From NCBI RefSeq assembly GCF_001411555.2, contig NC_049916.1:23950558-24014557 (forward strand): a DNA stretch of 64,000 nucleotides, in the 5' to 3' direction. Below, piece by piece: positions 1-9,748 of this stretch. The position numbers were made by a program, and so were the translations under genes. The stretch comes from Juglans regia (Eukaryota; Streptophyta; Magnoliopsida; Fagales; Juglandaceae). The notes below the pieces were generated by a model. That model saw only the letters and a program-made list of their open reading frames with translations, did not search any database and had not been told where the DNA came from. Position 1 is the first letter of the stretch. Every line of letters begins with the position of its first letter.

Positions 1-505
1 AGGAAATTGAATTTCTACCATATAACATGGAATTTACAAAGTTCTCAAAAGATGTGGGTAATGAACAAAAAATAATTAACGCTTGATCTTCTTCTTCAAG
101 CTTAATATCTATGTTCCTCAGATCCATAATGATTTTGTTAAATTCATCTAGGTGTTCAGAAATAAGAGTACCTTCCTTCATTTTTAGAGTGTATAACCGT
201 TGTTTCAAATACAAACGGTTTGTGAGAGATCTTTTCATGTACAGATTCTCAAGTGCCGACCAGAGACCAGTTGCAGTCTCCTCGTCAGCAACCTCTCTTA
301 AAACTCCATCAGATAGTGATAAAAGAATAGCACTGTGTACCTTTTCTTTTTCTTCTTTCGAAGGAGCCGGATAATCTTCGGATATCGACACTTCTAATAC
401 TTTTGACAAGCCCTGTTGTCGCAGTAAAGCCTTCATCTTGATGCGCCATAAACTGAAACTGTTCTGACCGTCAAATTTCTCCACTTCGAACTTAGCCATA
501 GCCAT
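1..505 (-). CDS. Copia retrotransposon Gag (UBN2-type), partial
   Basis: N-terminal Gag of a Ty1/Copia LTR retrotransposon, read leftward from ATG at 505 and open to the window edge. The protein starts MAMAKFEVEKFDG and continues with NSFSLWRIKMKALL, the start typical of plant Copia Gag (DUF4219/UBN2). Further on come a W-x2-L-x3-Y stretch (LWSALENLY), KMKEGTLISEHLDEFN and LRNIDIKLEEED, also hallmarks of UBN2. No stop or frameshift is seen in the 168 visible codons, so the element may be fairly young. Protease, integrase and reverse transcriptase would lie beyond the left edge. The start was chosen because it follows the primer-binding site by 23 nt. Function as Gag is family knowledge; activity cannot be judged here. 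Confidence 0.85.
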   Translation of the reverse strand, partial: MAMAKFEVEKFDGQNSFSLWRIKMKALLRQQGLSKVLEVSISEDYPAPSKEEKEKVHSAILLSLSDGVLREVADEETATGLWSALENLYMKRSLTNRLYLKQRLYTLKMKEGTLISEHLDEFNKIIMDLRNIDIKLEEEDQALIIFCSLPTSFENFVNSMLYGRNSIS

Positions 506-528
506 CCCTCCAGATCTGTTTGAGCCAA

Positions 529-540
529 GCTCTGATACCA
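529..540 (-). other. Primer-binding site of the Copia element
   Basis: On the minus strand this reads TGGTATCAGAGC, the complement of the 3' end of initiator tRNA-Met and the standard primer-binding site of plant Copia elements. It lies between the LTR (right) and the gag start (left), which fixes the element's orientation as leftward. Confidence 0.9.
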
Positions 541-854
541 GTTTGTTGGGAATAACTGTAGATCTAATACTAACTCGAAGTATAGTAGCGGAACTAAACG
601 AAAGAAATTGATGGCAATCACACAGAAAGAACACCAAGAATTAAGTGGTTCGACTCAAAATGAGCCTACGTCCACTGGTGGGGTCGGTATCGAAGATTTC
701 ACCATCAACAAAGATGGAGTACAGATGAATACAACAAAACTTCACAAGGAAGTTATCTCTCAAAACTCACTCTATAACTTCTCTCTCAAGAAAACACTAA
801 AAACAAGTGAAAAAAGTGATTTCTGAAGTTATAAGAGAAGTGGGCGCCATTTGG

Positions 855-862
855 TATTTATA
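855..862 (-). promoter_or_regulatory. Putative TATA box of the LTR promoter
   Basis: TATAAATA on the minus strand, about 315 bp from the primer-binding site and just downstream (in element orientation) of the tandem repeats. The position suits the U3/R boundary of a Copia LTR. Confidence 0.55.
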
Positions 863-945
863 GGAACAGTAATGTTCACTTCTGTGAACATTGGCTCGAG
901 CGAACACTCGAGCGAGCGTCAAGCGAACGTAGGTTTTCTGCACTT

Positions 946-1250
946 CGCTCAAGCCAACAGTCGAGCGATAGTCGAGCAAAACTCACTGCCTGAACTCGCT
1001 CGAGCTGGGTGTTGAGCGAGGGTCGAGCGAAACTCTCTGACTTGGATACCGCTCGAGCTGCATGTCGAGCGGATATCGAGCGAAGCTCTCTGACTGAATT
1101 CGCTCGAGCTGAGAGTCGAGCGAATGTCGAGCGAAGCTCTCTGACTTCATATTGCTCGAGCTGAATCTCGAGCGATGCTTGAGCGAGACTCTCTGTCTGA
1201 CTTCGCTCGAGCCAAGTGTAACTTCGCTCGAGCGAACCTACGACACATGC
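946..1250. repeat. 52-bp tandem repeat inside the LTR
   Basis: The motif CGCTCGAGC (with variants) recurs at 946, 997, 1050, 1101, 1153 and 1204, spacings of 51, 53, 51, 52 and 51 bp. Each unit also carries a second GTCGAGCG copy and a CTCTCTGACT segment. The block is much richer in GC and CpG than its surroundings. It lies upstream of the LTR TATA box, where plant Copia elements such as Tnt1 and Tto1 carry repeated enhancer motifs; an enhancer role here is inference. Confidence 0.85.
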
Positions 1251-1284
1251 ACTGTTCCATCTGAATTCAAGCCACCTCTTAACA

Positions 1285-2470
1285 TATAGAAAGATAATAC
1301 GTGAGTTGGTAATGATTGGAGGAGCATACTGCATGACCTAAGATTGTGCACAAAACCCTACTTACCTTACTTAATGCTTTTTCATCCGTTTTGGTTGGTT
1401 TACCCTTTCATGCTTCAACTACTCTACAACTTTGCCGACAAAATAGTAAAAAAAATAAAAAATAAATAGAAGAAGAAGAAAGCCATACATCAGCATTGAT
1501 CAGCATGAATTCCATAAAGACAAGGAAAGTAATTAATTCATGTAATTAGGTTGTCCAATGCATATATATGAAAATCCGACATATTTTCCTAGTACAAGGC
1601 TAAAAAGGAGACTTTTTCATCATTTAATTCTTAATTATCAACTACCCAGTTAGCAGCAGCCTTTCATTGTGGATGATCTTAATTTGCATAAAAAGAGGGA
1701 CATGATTAATTTTCATCATTAATTTTCGTTATCACCTACCCTTTATTGTGGATGCATGGATGCATATATTTGTCTCACAGTCGGTACTCCTACTATATTA
1801 CTTGACCAGGTGGTTGTGCATGTCTTTGTCGCTTCGATCAAATTATGCAATTAATTAATATTTGATAGGATCTATCTTTCAAAGTGCATGCAAGAAGGTT
1901 CTATTAATTGCATCTTATTACACATCTGCCATCTGCCGTTCTGATTTCTTCTTTACCATGCATTAGATCACACCCAGAGACACTCCCATCCCATCCCCGA
2001 TCATGTCTCCTCAACTTCTTATTTAATTTCACAGAAAAATATATATGACCTAAGGGATGATGTCTAAATTAATTTATTTCGTTTTCATTTTCTTTTCCCA
2101 ACTGTAATTGTAGTCCGCTTGAATGCCCGGAAACAGAGCACCGTTGATGTTGCTGGCCCGATCCAATAAATGGGAGACCAATGTCCACACAGAAATTTAA
2201 TGCACGAAATCTGGTCCATGATGGTATGGATTCTCTTCCACTTGCTACACGCCAAGAATTATAAAGCTTGCTGTCTTTAACACCACCCTGTAATTATCAC
2301 AGGTTTTCGAAGTCAAACCTCTTAGAAATATCGTTCATGAAACTTGTCCATCCTTTCAGCTTTGCGTCTGTCCATAAAACATCGTCAATCTTTGATGAGA
2401 ACGGACTGTAACTTTGTCAAGCAAAACTGCGACGTCAAATACGTCAATAATTCACTTCTGCTATTCTAAT
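1285..2470. other. Intergenic, upstream region of the PEARLI-4 gene
   Basis: No coding region recognised. AT-rich sequence with scattered GCATGC/ATGCAT motifs. Probably contains the promoter of the gene that starts near 2.5 kb. Confidence 0.5.
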
Positions 2471-2476
2471 TCGATT

Positions 2477-2483
2477 TATAAAG
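2477..2483 (+). promoter_or_regulatory. TATA box of the PEARLI-4 gene
   Basis: TATAAAG, followed 25-45 bp downstream by a CT-rich pyrimidine patch (2505-2528) of the kind found at plant transcription starts. A (TA)n microsatellite (2569-2591) follows in the presumed 5' UTR. The first exon is probably non-coding and seems to end at 2858, before GTATGT. Confidence 0.5.
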
Positions 2484-3346
2484 GTTTGCCTCTTGCATTA
2501 TGTCCTCTGCTTCTCTCTCTCTCTCTCTAGCAAACTGAACCTTCTGTTCCGTTGCTTTTTTAATTCTTTATATATATATATATATATATAATACCTTTTT
2601 AGCTTCGGTCTCTAATCCTTTGCTCTTTTGGCGTTGGAGCTCCATCAACTTTTTTTCTTGGGTGTATTTTGTTTGTGAAGGAAATAGTCTCTGCCGTCTG
2701 GTAATTGACAAGTGGGTCTGTATTTTACTATTTTGTAGATTCTCCAACAGTCATACTTTGTTTGTTTGCCGAGAAAAGGTGGATTCAACAACTAGAGTGA
2801 TTGATTTTCTTTCCAAACAAGCTCCCAACAGCCGTACAGAGCTTTAAGAAAATTCTGGGTATGTACGGATCCCAAAACTTTAATCTTCATAACATTTTTT
2901 CTGTCAAGTTATTAACATTATCAGTGATTTTTATGCTGATCAATGCTTATGAGTCCTTGTACAGTAATTCGAAGTACCTTGGTTTGAGTTGGGGGTTTTG
3001 TTTGAGCTTTTTTTAATAGATATTCCGTACGGTTTCCTTCCAACGCGACGTAGTTTTATGTATAATAATATTCGAATATAATTATTTTATAATTAATTTT
3101 ATAACCAGTGATAAAATATTATTCCTTTTTATTTGATAAAATATTATTTCGTATGAATGTCTTCATTTTATATGAGGATATGAGGAGCAGCTTTCAATAT
3201 GTTTTTTCATTTGAAAATTGGAAGAAAAAAGAAAAAGAAAATGGGAATTTCAATTTAATGTTCCGTTGGCTGGGAAAATTTCTTCAAATTAACCTGGTTT
3301 TTATCTGATTCTTGGTTTGCAGGACCTCCGAGGGCTAAACAAAGAG

Positions 3347-5046
3347 ATGGCTGTCAAAGGAAATGTACTTCCAGATTGCGTTAACGCATCAAATCCCTTC
3401 CATGAATGCACCGAATCTTGTCGTAAAAAGATTGTTCAAGGCCAAGCCTTCAAGAACAAGAAGAAATCAGGTAACTGTTTATACCAGATTTGCTGTTAGT
3501 TTTGTAGATGCACTTCTGTAGTTTGGCAACTGCTGCTTTGGCTAGCTTTCCTGATGATACTCATGCCTTGTGTTTTAGTTATCCTTGGGAAGGATTGATT
3601 AGATTTTAATTTAGTGGGCTTATCAGTTTTTGAATTGCTAATACATGAAAAATATCTGCTTTGATATCATGTTAAATTACATGACTCAACATGTTAAATA
3701 TTTTCATTAAATCAGATATTTGAATACTACATTAAATCCCCACTTGTCGATGACAATACAATAATTTTATTAATTCGCCGTGTCGATTTTTTCTTTTTCT
3801 TTTTATTGGAATTGCAGGTTCCATCCTCCTTAATGTTTCCAGAAGTTTTGGCAGGAGAAAGAAGGAAGGTTCCGAGCCAAAGTCCCCACAAGCACATGAC
3901 AATATACCTTTTCAGAACACAGTATACCCTTCTGATTTTGCTTCTAAGAGAAAGGTGGAATCAGAAATTACTGAAGATTTTCCTCATCCTTGGGCTCATG
4001 CTAAGGAAACTCGTACCCAGAATCCTTCTCTCAACAAGAGCCTAGTCTCATCCTCTCACTTGGTGCCTAAATCTGGAATTCTGATATTGGTGCATACACT
4101 TTCTCTAACCCACACCCACGTACACAAATGTTCTTTCTTAACTTCTTTCCTTTTTCCCTTTTGATGATCAGCACACATGCTATTATGAATCCTCTGTTTT
4201 TCTATCTATTTGACTCTTTCTTTCTTTCATTGACAGCCTGATAGTCCCATTGATTATCCAAAGAAAAATAGTACCCACATTTATGGGGAAAGACCAAACA
4301 ATCAGGAAGAGGATGAAAAGCTCTATGCTTCACCTTATGCTGTCCCTAATCCAGTTGTTGATGACATGGAAGAACATGGTAATGGTTCAGCTGCTGAATC
4401 CATGAGCTTTAGTTTCTTTGATATTTCTGATGCTTTAGAAGGCAGCCAGGAGGGAGAGGTCCAATCTGTAATTTCTGATTCCCGTGTGTCGGTTGGAAGA
4501 TATCATTTAAAAGAAAGCTTGGCTTCCATTCTGCAGTCAATCTTTAACAAGTATGGAGACATAGCTGCAAGCTGTCAATTAGAATCAATGTCCTTGCGCT
4601 CTTATTATTTGGAGTGTTTGTGCTTTGTGGTTAAGGAATTACAATCCAGTTCAATTATTCACCTGACCAAAGCCAAACTGAAAGAACTCTTAGCTATTCT
4701 CAAGGATGTGGAGTCTTCTCAAATTGATATCAGTTGGCTGCGACACAGAATCGATGAGATCACAGCAGACATTGAACTCATTAGTCAGCATCGATCCATC
4801 GAGGCAGCGAAGGCCAACTTTGATCGCGATTTGGAAATGACGAGGAAAGAACTAGCATCTCGAATGGAAGATCTGTCTCTTAAAGAAAAAGAGGTTGACA
4901 TTGCCAAGAAACAAGTAGCTAAAACCAGAGCTCGCTTGAGTGAGCTTGAGCTTAAAATTTCCCAGTTGAATGGGAACATATTGTCTATCAGGACCAAGGT
5001 GGAAAATTCTCACGGCAGATCATCCTTGTTAGATGAACTCTTGTGA
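3347..5046 (+). CDS. PEARLI-4 domain (phospholipase-like) protein, coiled-coil
   Basis: Three coding exons fit in phase: 3347-3470, 3818-4089 and 4237-5046, giving 401 aa. All junctions are GT-AG. A non-coding exon (about 2500-2858) and a 5' UTR intron (2859-3322) probably precede. The N-terminus has a small conserved block (NPFHECTESC, then basic residues). The C-terminal half, from about residue 215, is the PEARLI-4 domain: RYHLKESLASIL, KYGDIAASC, SLRSYYLECLCFVVKELQ and ISWLRHRIDEI. A heptad-rich coiled coil follows (about residues 295-390). Plant genomes label this family 'phospholipase-like protein (PEARLI 4)', but I see no phospholipase catalytic motif, and the biochemical role is not established. 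The start is the first ATG after the splice acceptor at 3322. It is the left end of the block shared with Arabidopsis. Confidence 0.85.
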
Positions 5047-5351
5047 TGCAACCTTGAAGAATTTAAAAGGTTTCATTTCCTCATGTTGTACGAGGGAAGC
5101 CATAGAACAGCTAAGGATTGGTCCATAATATTTTGCATGCTGTATATATAAACTAGTTAGGGTTGGTTTGTTTGTTTTGTTTTTGCACGTACGTTATGTT
5201 AGCAGCCTTGTGCTTAGGACCATGTGGTTTTATAACCACATTTTCTTTGATTTCAGTTTTCCTAACTGTTAAGATTTAAGTCTAGTGAATTTATACAACT
5301 AGTAGTCTATTATTTAGTGAAAATAATATCTAGTCCTTGATTGTATTATTG
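5047..5351 (+). other. 3' UTR and downstream flank of the PEARLI-4 gene
   Basis: Follows the TGA stop. T-rich plant 3' UTR-like sequence with possible near-upstream polyadenylation signals. No other gene seen before the CACTA element. Confidence 0.4.
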
Positions 5352-5354
5352 GAT

Positions 5355-6068
5355 CACTACAAGAAACATGGCTTTTTGTGTTCAAAATGTTTTCGTCAAC
5401 ACTCAAATTGACGCTAAAAATATCACTTGCAGCGAAATTAAACTCGACATTAAATTTCATCGCAAATGGTGTCATGCAAAATTTCAAGTTTTTGTGGCCT
5501 TTTTTGGTCATCGTAAAATCCACTACAAGAAAATTTGTTTTTTTCAACTAATTTTTTTGTGAGAATTTTAATTTGATCGTAAAAAGTCAATTTTTTAATT
5601 TTATGCATTCCCATCATTTTATTTCCGACGAGTAAAAATACGTCGTTAAAAATAATTTTTTGCAATCAAATTAAAATTATCGTCACAAATAATTTGGATG
5701 GAAAAAATATAGTTCTGACACCTTGATTTCTCTTACGAATGGCATTAATTTTCCACTAAGTGGTATATGTAGTATTTAAATATTTGTGGCAATTATTTAA
5801 TTATTTACATCGATATTATACTGCTGTAAAAAGCAACTGTTAAAACCAAAATGGTGGAAAATCCTTTTACATTTTTTTTTCCCTCCTATTTTTCGCCCAA
5901 CCCCCTGTCCTAACCTTCAACACAATAAATAGCTTTGAGACGTAGTATTAACTATTGCCGTCCCTCTAGCGGCGATTTTAGTGGACGCAAAAAACCATAT
6001 TGTTGTGCTTTATTTAGTATTTTTTTCGACGATTTTTTATGCCGCAAAAAGCCATTCTTCTTATAGTG
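5355..6068. mobile_element. Non-autonomous CACTA (En/Spm-like) element, 714 bp
   Basis: The left end starts CACTACAAGAAACATGGC and the right end, reverse complemented, starts CACTATAAGAAGAATGGC. The terminal repeats stay similar for about 26 bp (22 identities by eye). Three-base target duplications GAT flank it at 5352-5354 and 6069-6071, as expected for CACTA elements. No transposase frame is present. A second CACTACAAGAAAA terminus lies inside at 5521, and a subterminal inverted repeat (about 5562-5580 against 5661-5680) suggests nested or rearranged copies. Confidence 0.85.
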
Positions 6069-6071
6069 GAT

Positions 6072-8081
6072 ATTCCTTTTAGTAAATTCTACTCGTAAAT
6101 CTTGCTAAGAACATATTATTTAAATTATAAGATTTGATTATAAGATTAAAATCTTTTTAACGAAATTATTGGCAAATGAGTTGCAACAATTATTTAAAAA
6201 AGAATATATAATCGCTAGTATAAAATCATAATCATATTACAAAATATCCTTTCCAACGTAATATTGTAAAACTATTTAATAAGTACGACTATATAAACAG
6301 TAACTTTAGTACCGACAAGACAACTCAAAAGTTGTCTTTGCTAGTGGATTGACTAATCACGTTGCAACTACTAGACATGATATTTCTATCTCCTCCAAAC
6401 TCAACTAATAATTAATCTTAAATATTACCCTTCAAATAATCCTGTCGGTTAATTCAGAGGTCTAGCTTTGAGTTCACACTCTTCTTTTTCCTAATCTACT
6501 GCCAGATCAGAATTATAAGAATTGGTGGGGACTATGGAATAAATCCTTCTCTGAATGAAGTTTTAGATTTGTATTAGTTCCTCATGTTGAACATTCCAAC
6601 AAGCTGTGAGGTCTGGTCGTTTAATTTCCGACAGTTAAATCAAATGCTAGATTCTAATGAAAGTAAGCATGTATTAACGGCGACTCATGATTGATAAATA
6701 TAGTTTCGTACGATAAGTTAGATTTATTTTATAATAAAAAAATAAATATTATTTATAATTATAAAAAATTTTATAAAAATAAATTTATAAATTTAGATAA
6801 TTATAATATGTTAAATTTAAAAATTAATAAATTATATCAAATCAAATCAATTTATAAATTTATTTTATAATAAAAGTATTTCTCTTTACCCCCTCGTGAA
6901 GCCTCGTGAAGCTACTACCAAAGGCGACAAGCACAAGTGGCTTTAAAGCCTAAAGGCAAAGTTGAATGATGGGTAGGATAGCCTTTGATTGTTTTGGCAG
7001 ATATGAGAAAAATTGAAGTGCAAATTAATTAAGAAATAAGAAGCGCCCTGATCAGTAACAATTTTGAAGCACATAGCTAATTTACACGCATCCCGGCCTC
7101 GTGAAAAGAGCCACGTATGGGGACCACTGTCAGCCTGAATTTTGACCATTTGACTCTTTGAGACCAGAGTTCAAAGAAATGAACCGTTGGATATATATGA
7201 CGATGATTCGGTTCTATCTTAATCCATCTATGTGTTAAAAAAAAAAGTAGATCTAAAATACATTATGAAAAGTCTCTTCCTTTCTCTTTTTATTTTCTTT
7301 TAGCTTTAATTAATTTGTTACTGCCTTTGAGGACGTACGTACCTACCCTCCACCCCACCCATGTGATGCCATGCATGCGATCCTATGGTCCCTTGACACG
7401 TGGCTACATCAGAGCTGTTCTCCAACTCCTATTGGGCGGACAAACCTTGTGATGCATGCCAGAATGTCAAAGGGACCTTTCCAGAGAGGGTGGTGAGAAA
7501 GCTGGTACTCAACCCCACAACAAGAAGCAAGCATAGCATCATCTTTTAAATACCATACTTAGATTAGGTGCTCTTGGTTCTAACACGTGGCATGAATATA
7601 GGGAATCTAAGGCCATCAAAACTCAATCCTCACCCTACAATAAACTCTAATTCACCTAGCCTTCTTCTTCAAAGGTCTCGCTTCAACTCAACGTCTCACC
7701 GAATTTCTTGGCAGACTGGACATCACCGTACTTTGTATTTTATTAAAATGATGGCCGAAGTAACAAACGTGTAGTTAATTTTTTTCCAACTCCGATATGT
7801 TTGTTTTTCTGGGAAATTAAGGACTAAAATAATCACTCGAGAAGAGGATTACACAGTACTGATTAAAGGGATTAAAAAAGCAGAGCAGTACCACTGTTTT
7901 AAACAATCAACGTACAATTACATTAATGCTAACAACAAAGATTTATAAATAAAACAAGAAAAAGAAGAAAGGTCATGATCATCATGAACATTCTCGCATA
8001 CACGCAAACAAACAAATAGGGGAGAAAGAGAAATGGGACATTTAAAAAATAAAGCTCCTTTTCGAAGGTTGTTTTGGTTGC
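6072..8081. other. Intergenic, AT-rich, no gene recognised
   Basis: Contains an AT-rich block at about 6660-6880 resembling dispersed repeats elsewhere in the window (for example about 44.1-44.25 kb). Short open frames here show no family signature. The last 150 bp or so are probably 3' UTR of the leftward aquaporin gene. Confidence 0.4.
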
Positions 8082-9303
8082 TTAGTTGGTGGGGTTGCTG
8101 CGGAAGGACCCCAAAGCTTTGATAGCCGCTGCTCTCAAGATGTACTGGTGGTATGCTGCTGCGGCCAGTGCTCCCACAAACGGACCAACCCAGAAAATCC
8201 ACTGCATGCCCAAACCATCACATACCCACTAGCTTGTTAATAATTCAGACAAAAAAACCAGAAAAAGAAAAGGCTATAAAGCACAACATTGACGTATGCA
8301 TGAACTAAAAGCAAATTCATGGAGAAGTTCATACGTGCTCATCCCAGACTTTATCGTTGTCGTAGATAACAGCAGCACCAAAGCTCCTAGCTGGGTTAAT
8401 ACCAGTACCAGTGATGGGAATGGTAGCCAAGTGCACAATGAACACAGCGAACCCTATAGGGAGTGGAGCCAACACCTGCACACGACATAGAAAAACATGA
8501 TCGTAAACTCGTACACGTACAAGCCAAACAATATTAATCTTCATACCCACCATATATATAGTCAAAAAATGGTAACAAAAATGACAAGAAGACGAAGGGG
8601 TTACATACAGGCACGTGTGAGTCACGTGCGCTTCTCTTTGGGTCAGTGGCTGAGAAAACGGTGTAGACCAGCACAAAGGTACCAATGATCTCAGCACCCA
8701 AAGCTGTGCCCTTGCTGTACCCTTGAGCCACAGAGTTGGTTCCACCACCAAGTGTGTTGTAGTCGTGCTTCATGAAAGCCTTAACCAACCCAACACCACA
8801 TATAGCTCCCAAGCACTGTGCCACCATGTACACCACAGCCCTGATCAGCGACACCTTCCTGGCCAAGAACAGCCCGAATGTCACAGCCGGGTTGATATGC
8901 CCACCTGCATGAACATATACCAAGAAAACACAACACCCATCAACAAATTACTTCGAAGAAACCAAAAGGGTGGTGACAAAAATGAGGGATCTTTCAAGGG
9001 TAGTGAGAGAGTATTACCAGAGATACCGGCGGTGCAGTAGACGAGGACGAAGATCATGCCGCCAAAGGCCCAAGCGATACCCAGAAGACCGACGCCGTCA
9101 CAGGGTCCGGACTTCTTGTACCCAATGACGGTGGCAACGGTGATATAGAGGAAGAGGAGAGTAGCGATAAACTCGGCGATGAGAGCGCGGTAGAAAGACC
9201 AGAGCTTTAGCTCGGCCAAGTCAATGAGTGGTGCGGGTGGAGGATCTACGTAGTCCTTGCCATGTTGGTGACTATGCCCCTCTTCGCTTACTTCCTTCGA
9301 CAT
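8082..9303 (-). CDS. PIP2: Plasma-membrane aquaporin, PIP2;7/2;8 type
   Basis: Four exons in phase on the minus strand: 9303-9018, 8904-8609, 8475-8335 and 8201-8082, giving 280 aa, the usual PIP2 length and exon pattern. It is a water channel (MIP family) of the plasma membrane. Both NPA boxes are intact: HINPAVTFG (N100-A102) and [13 protein letters not shown] (N221-A223). The selectivity-filter residues expected of PIPs are present, including H209, T218 and R224. The N-terminus ([10 protein letters not shown]...[11 protein letters not shown]) and C-terminus ([11 protein letters not shown]) are PIP2-type; the C-terminal SFRS is the segment phosphorylated in PIP2 proteins. [21 protein letters not shown] and [12 protein letters not shown] are characteristic PIP loops and helices. 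Nothing suggests a defect. Six membrane helices are expected from the family. I judge it closest to Arabidopsis PIP2;7/PIP2;8. Confidence 0.95.
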
Positions 9304-9563
9304 CTTTCACGGCCCAAACAAAGAGCACTTGTGGTCTTTTCCTCTCTTGCTCTGTGAAGGACGTGAGCTAGTCGGTCGCTGTTTCTCAAAACTTTGTTAG
9401 TGAGAGAGAAGGATGAGGTGATGAGAGTGTAGAGAACGGACAGAGCTAAGCATAGTGAAATGGTTCATTTAAACTGCATTTTATGGATAAGCAAAGGGCA
9501 TTTGTGGAATAAAATCAGGTCTTAAAAATTGCTGGAAAATTGGAAATGGGAACGACAGTAGAG
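9304..9563 (-). promoter_or_regulatory. 5' UTR and promoter region of the aquaporin gene
   Basis: Non-coding sequence upstream of the leftward PIP2 start. A TTTAAATG stretch near 9464-9472 (minus strand) could act as a weak TATA element. Beyond it lies a MITE, so the insertion sits within about 300 bp of the start codon. Confidence 0.35.
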
Positions 9564-9748
9564 AGGTTTGGGATGGGATAGATGCAAAATTTTCATCTAT
9601 CTTATCCCATTATTATATTTTTTTAAAATTTTTATATAAAATATAATAAATAATTTAATTTTTTTAAATTTTAACACAATAAAAATATTAAAATATAATA
9701 TTTTAAACTTTTAAATAAAACATCAAATTTTCTTCCCAACCCAAACCT
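9564..9748. mobile_element. MITE, GATGAGAT family (copy a)
   Basis: Ends are inverted: AGGTTTGGGATGGGATAGATG at the left and AGGTTTGGGTTGGGAAGAAA (reverse complement) at the right. The AT-rich core contains TATAAAATATAATAAATAAT, shared with copies at 29.4, 42.1, 43.7, 44.5, 53.6, 57.3, 58.3 and 60.7 kb. Non-coding. Confidence 0.65.

Larger units (their letters stand above)
544..1284 (-). mobile_element. 5' LTR of a Copia retrotransposon (right boundary inferred)
   Basis: The edge next to the primer-binding site is clear: on the plus strand it begins TGTTGGG, so on the element's strand the LTR ends CCCAACA, 3 nt before the PBS. The outer edge is inferred at 1284, where the plus strand reads CTCTTAACA (TGTTAAGAG on the element's strand), giving a TG...CA LTR of about 741 bp. 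A good TATA box (TATAAATA on the minus strand) lies at 855-862, so the tandem repeat at 946-1250 falls in U3 and 544 to about 830 forms R-U5. The other LTR is outside the window, so neither the outer end nor LTR identity can be confirmed. The leftward open frame across the repeats is low-complexity and not a gene. Confidence 0.7.

Noticed and set aside
876..1334. 152-codon leftward frame across the LTR repeats
   Set aside because: Its repetitive Leu-Glu-Arg/Ser-Leu-Ala sequence is just the translation of the 52-bp tandem repeat inside the LTR; no gene signature.
3317..3346. In-frame TTG upstream of the PEARLI-4 ATG
   Set aside because: It spans the splice acceptor at 3321-3322; the first ATG in the exon (3347) is the better start.
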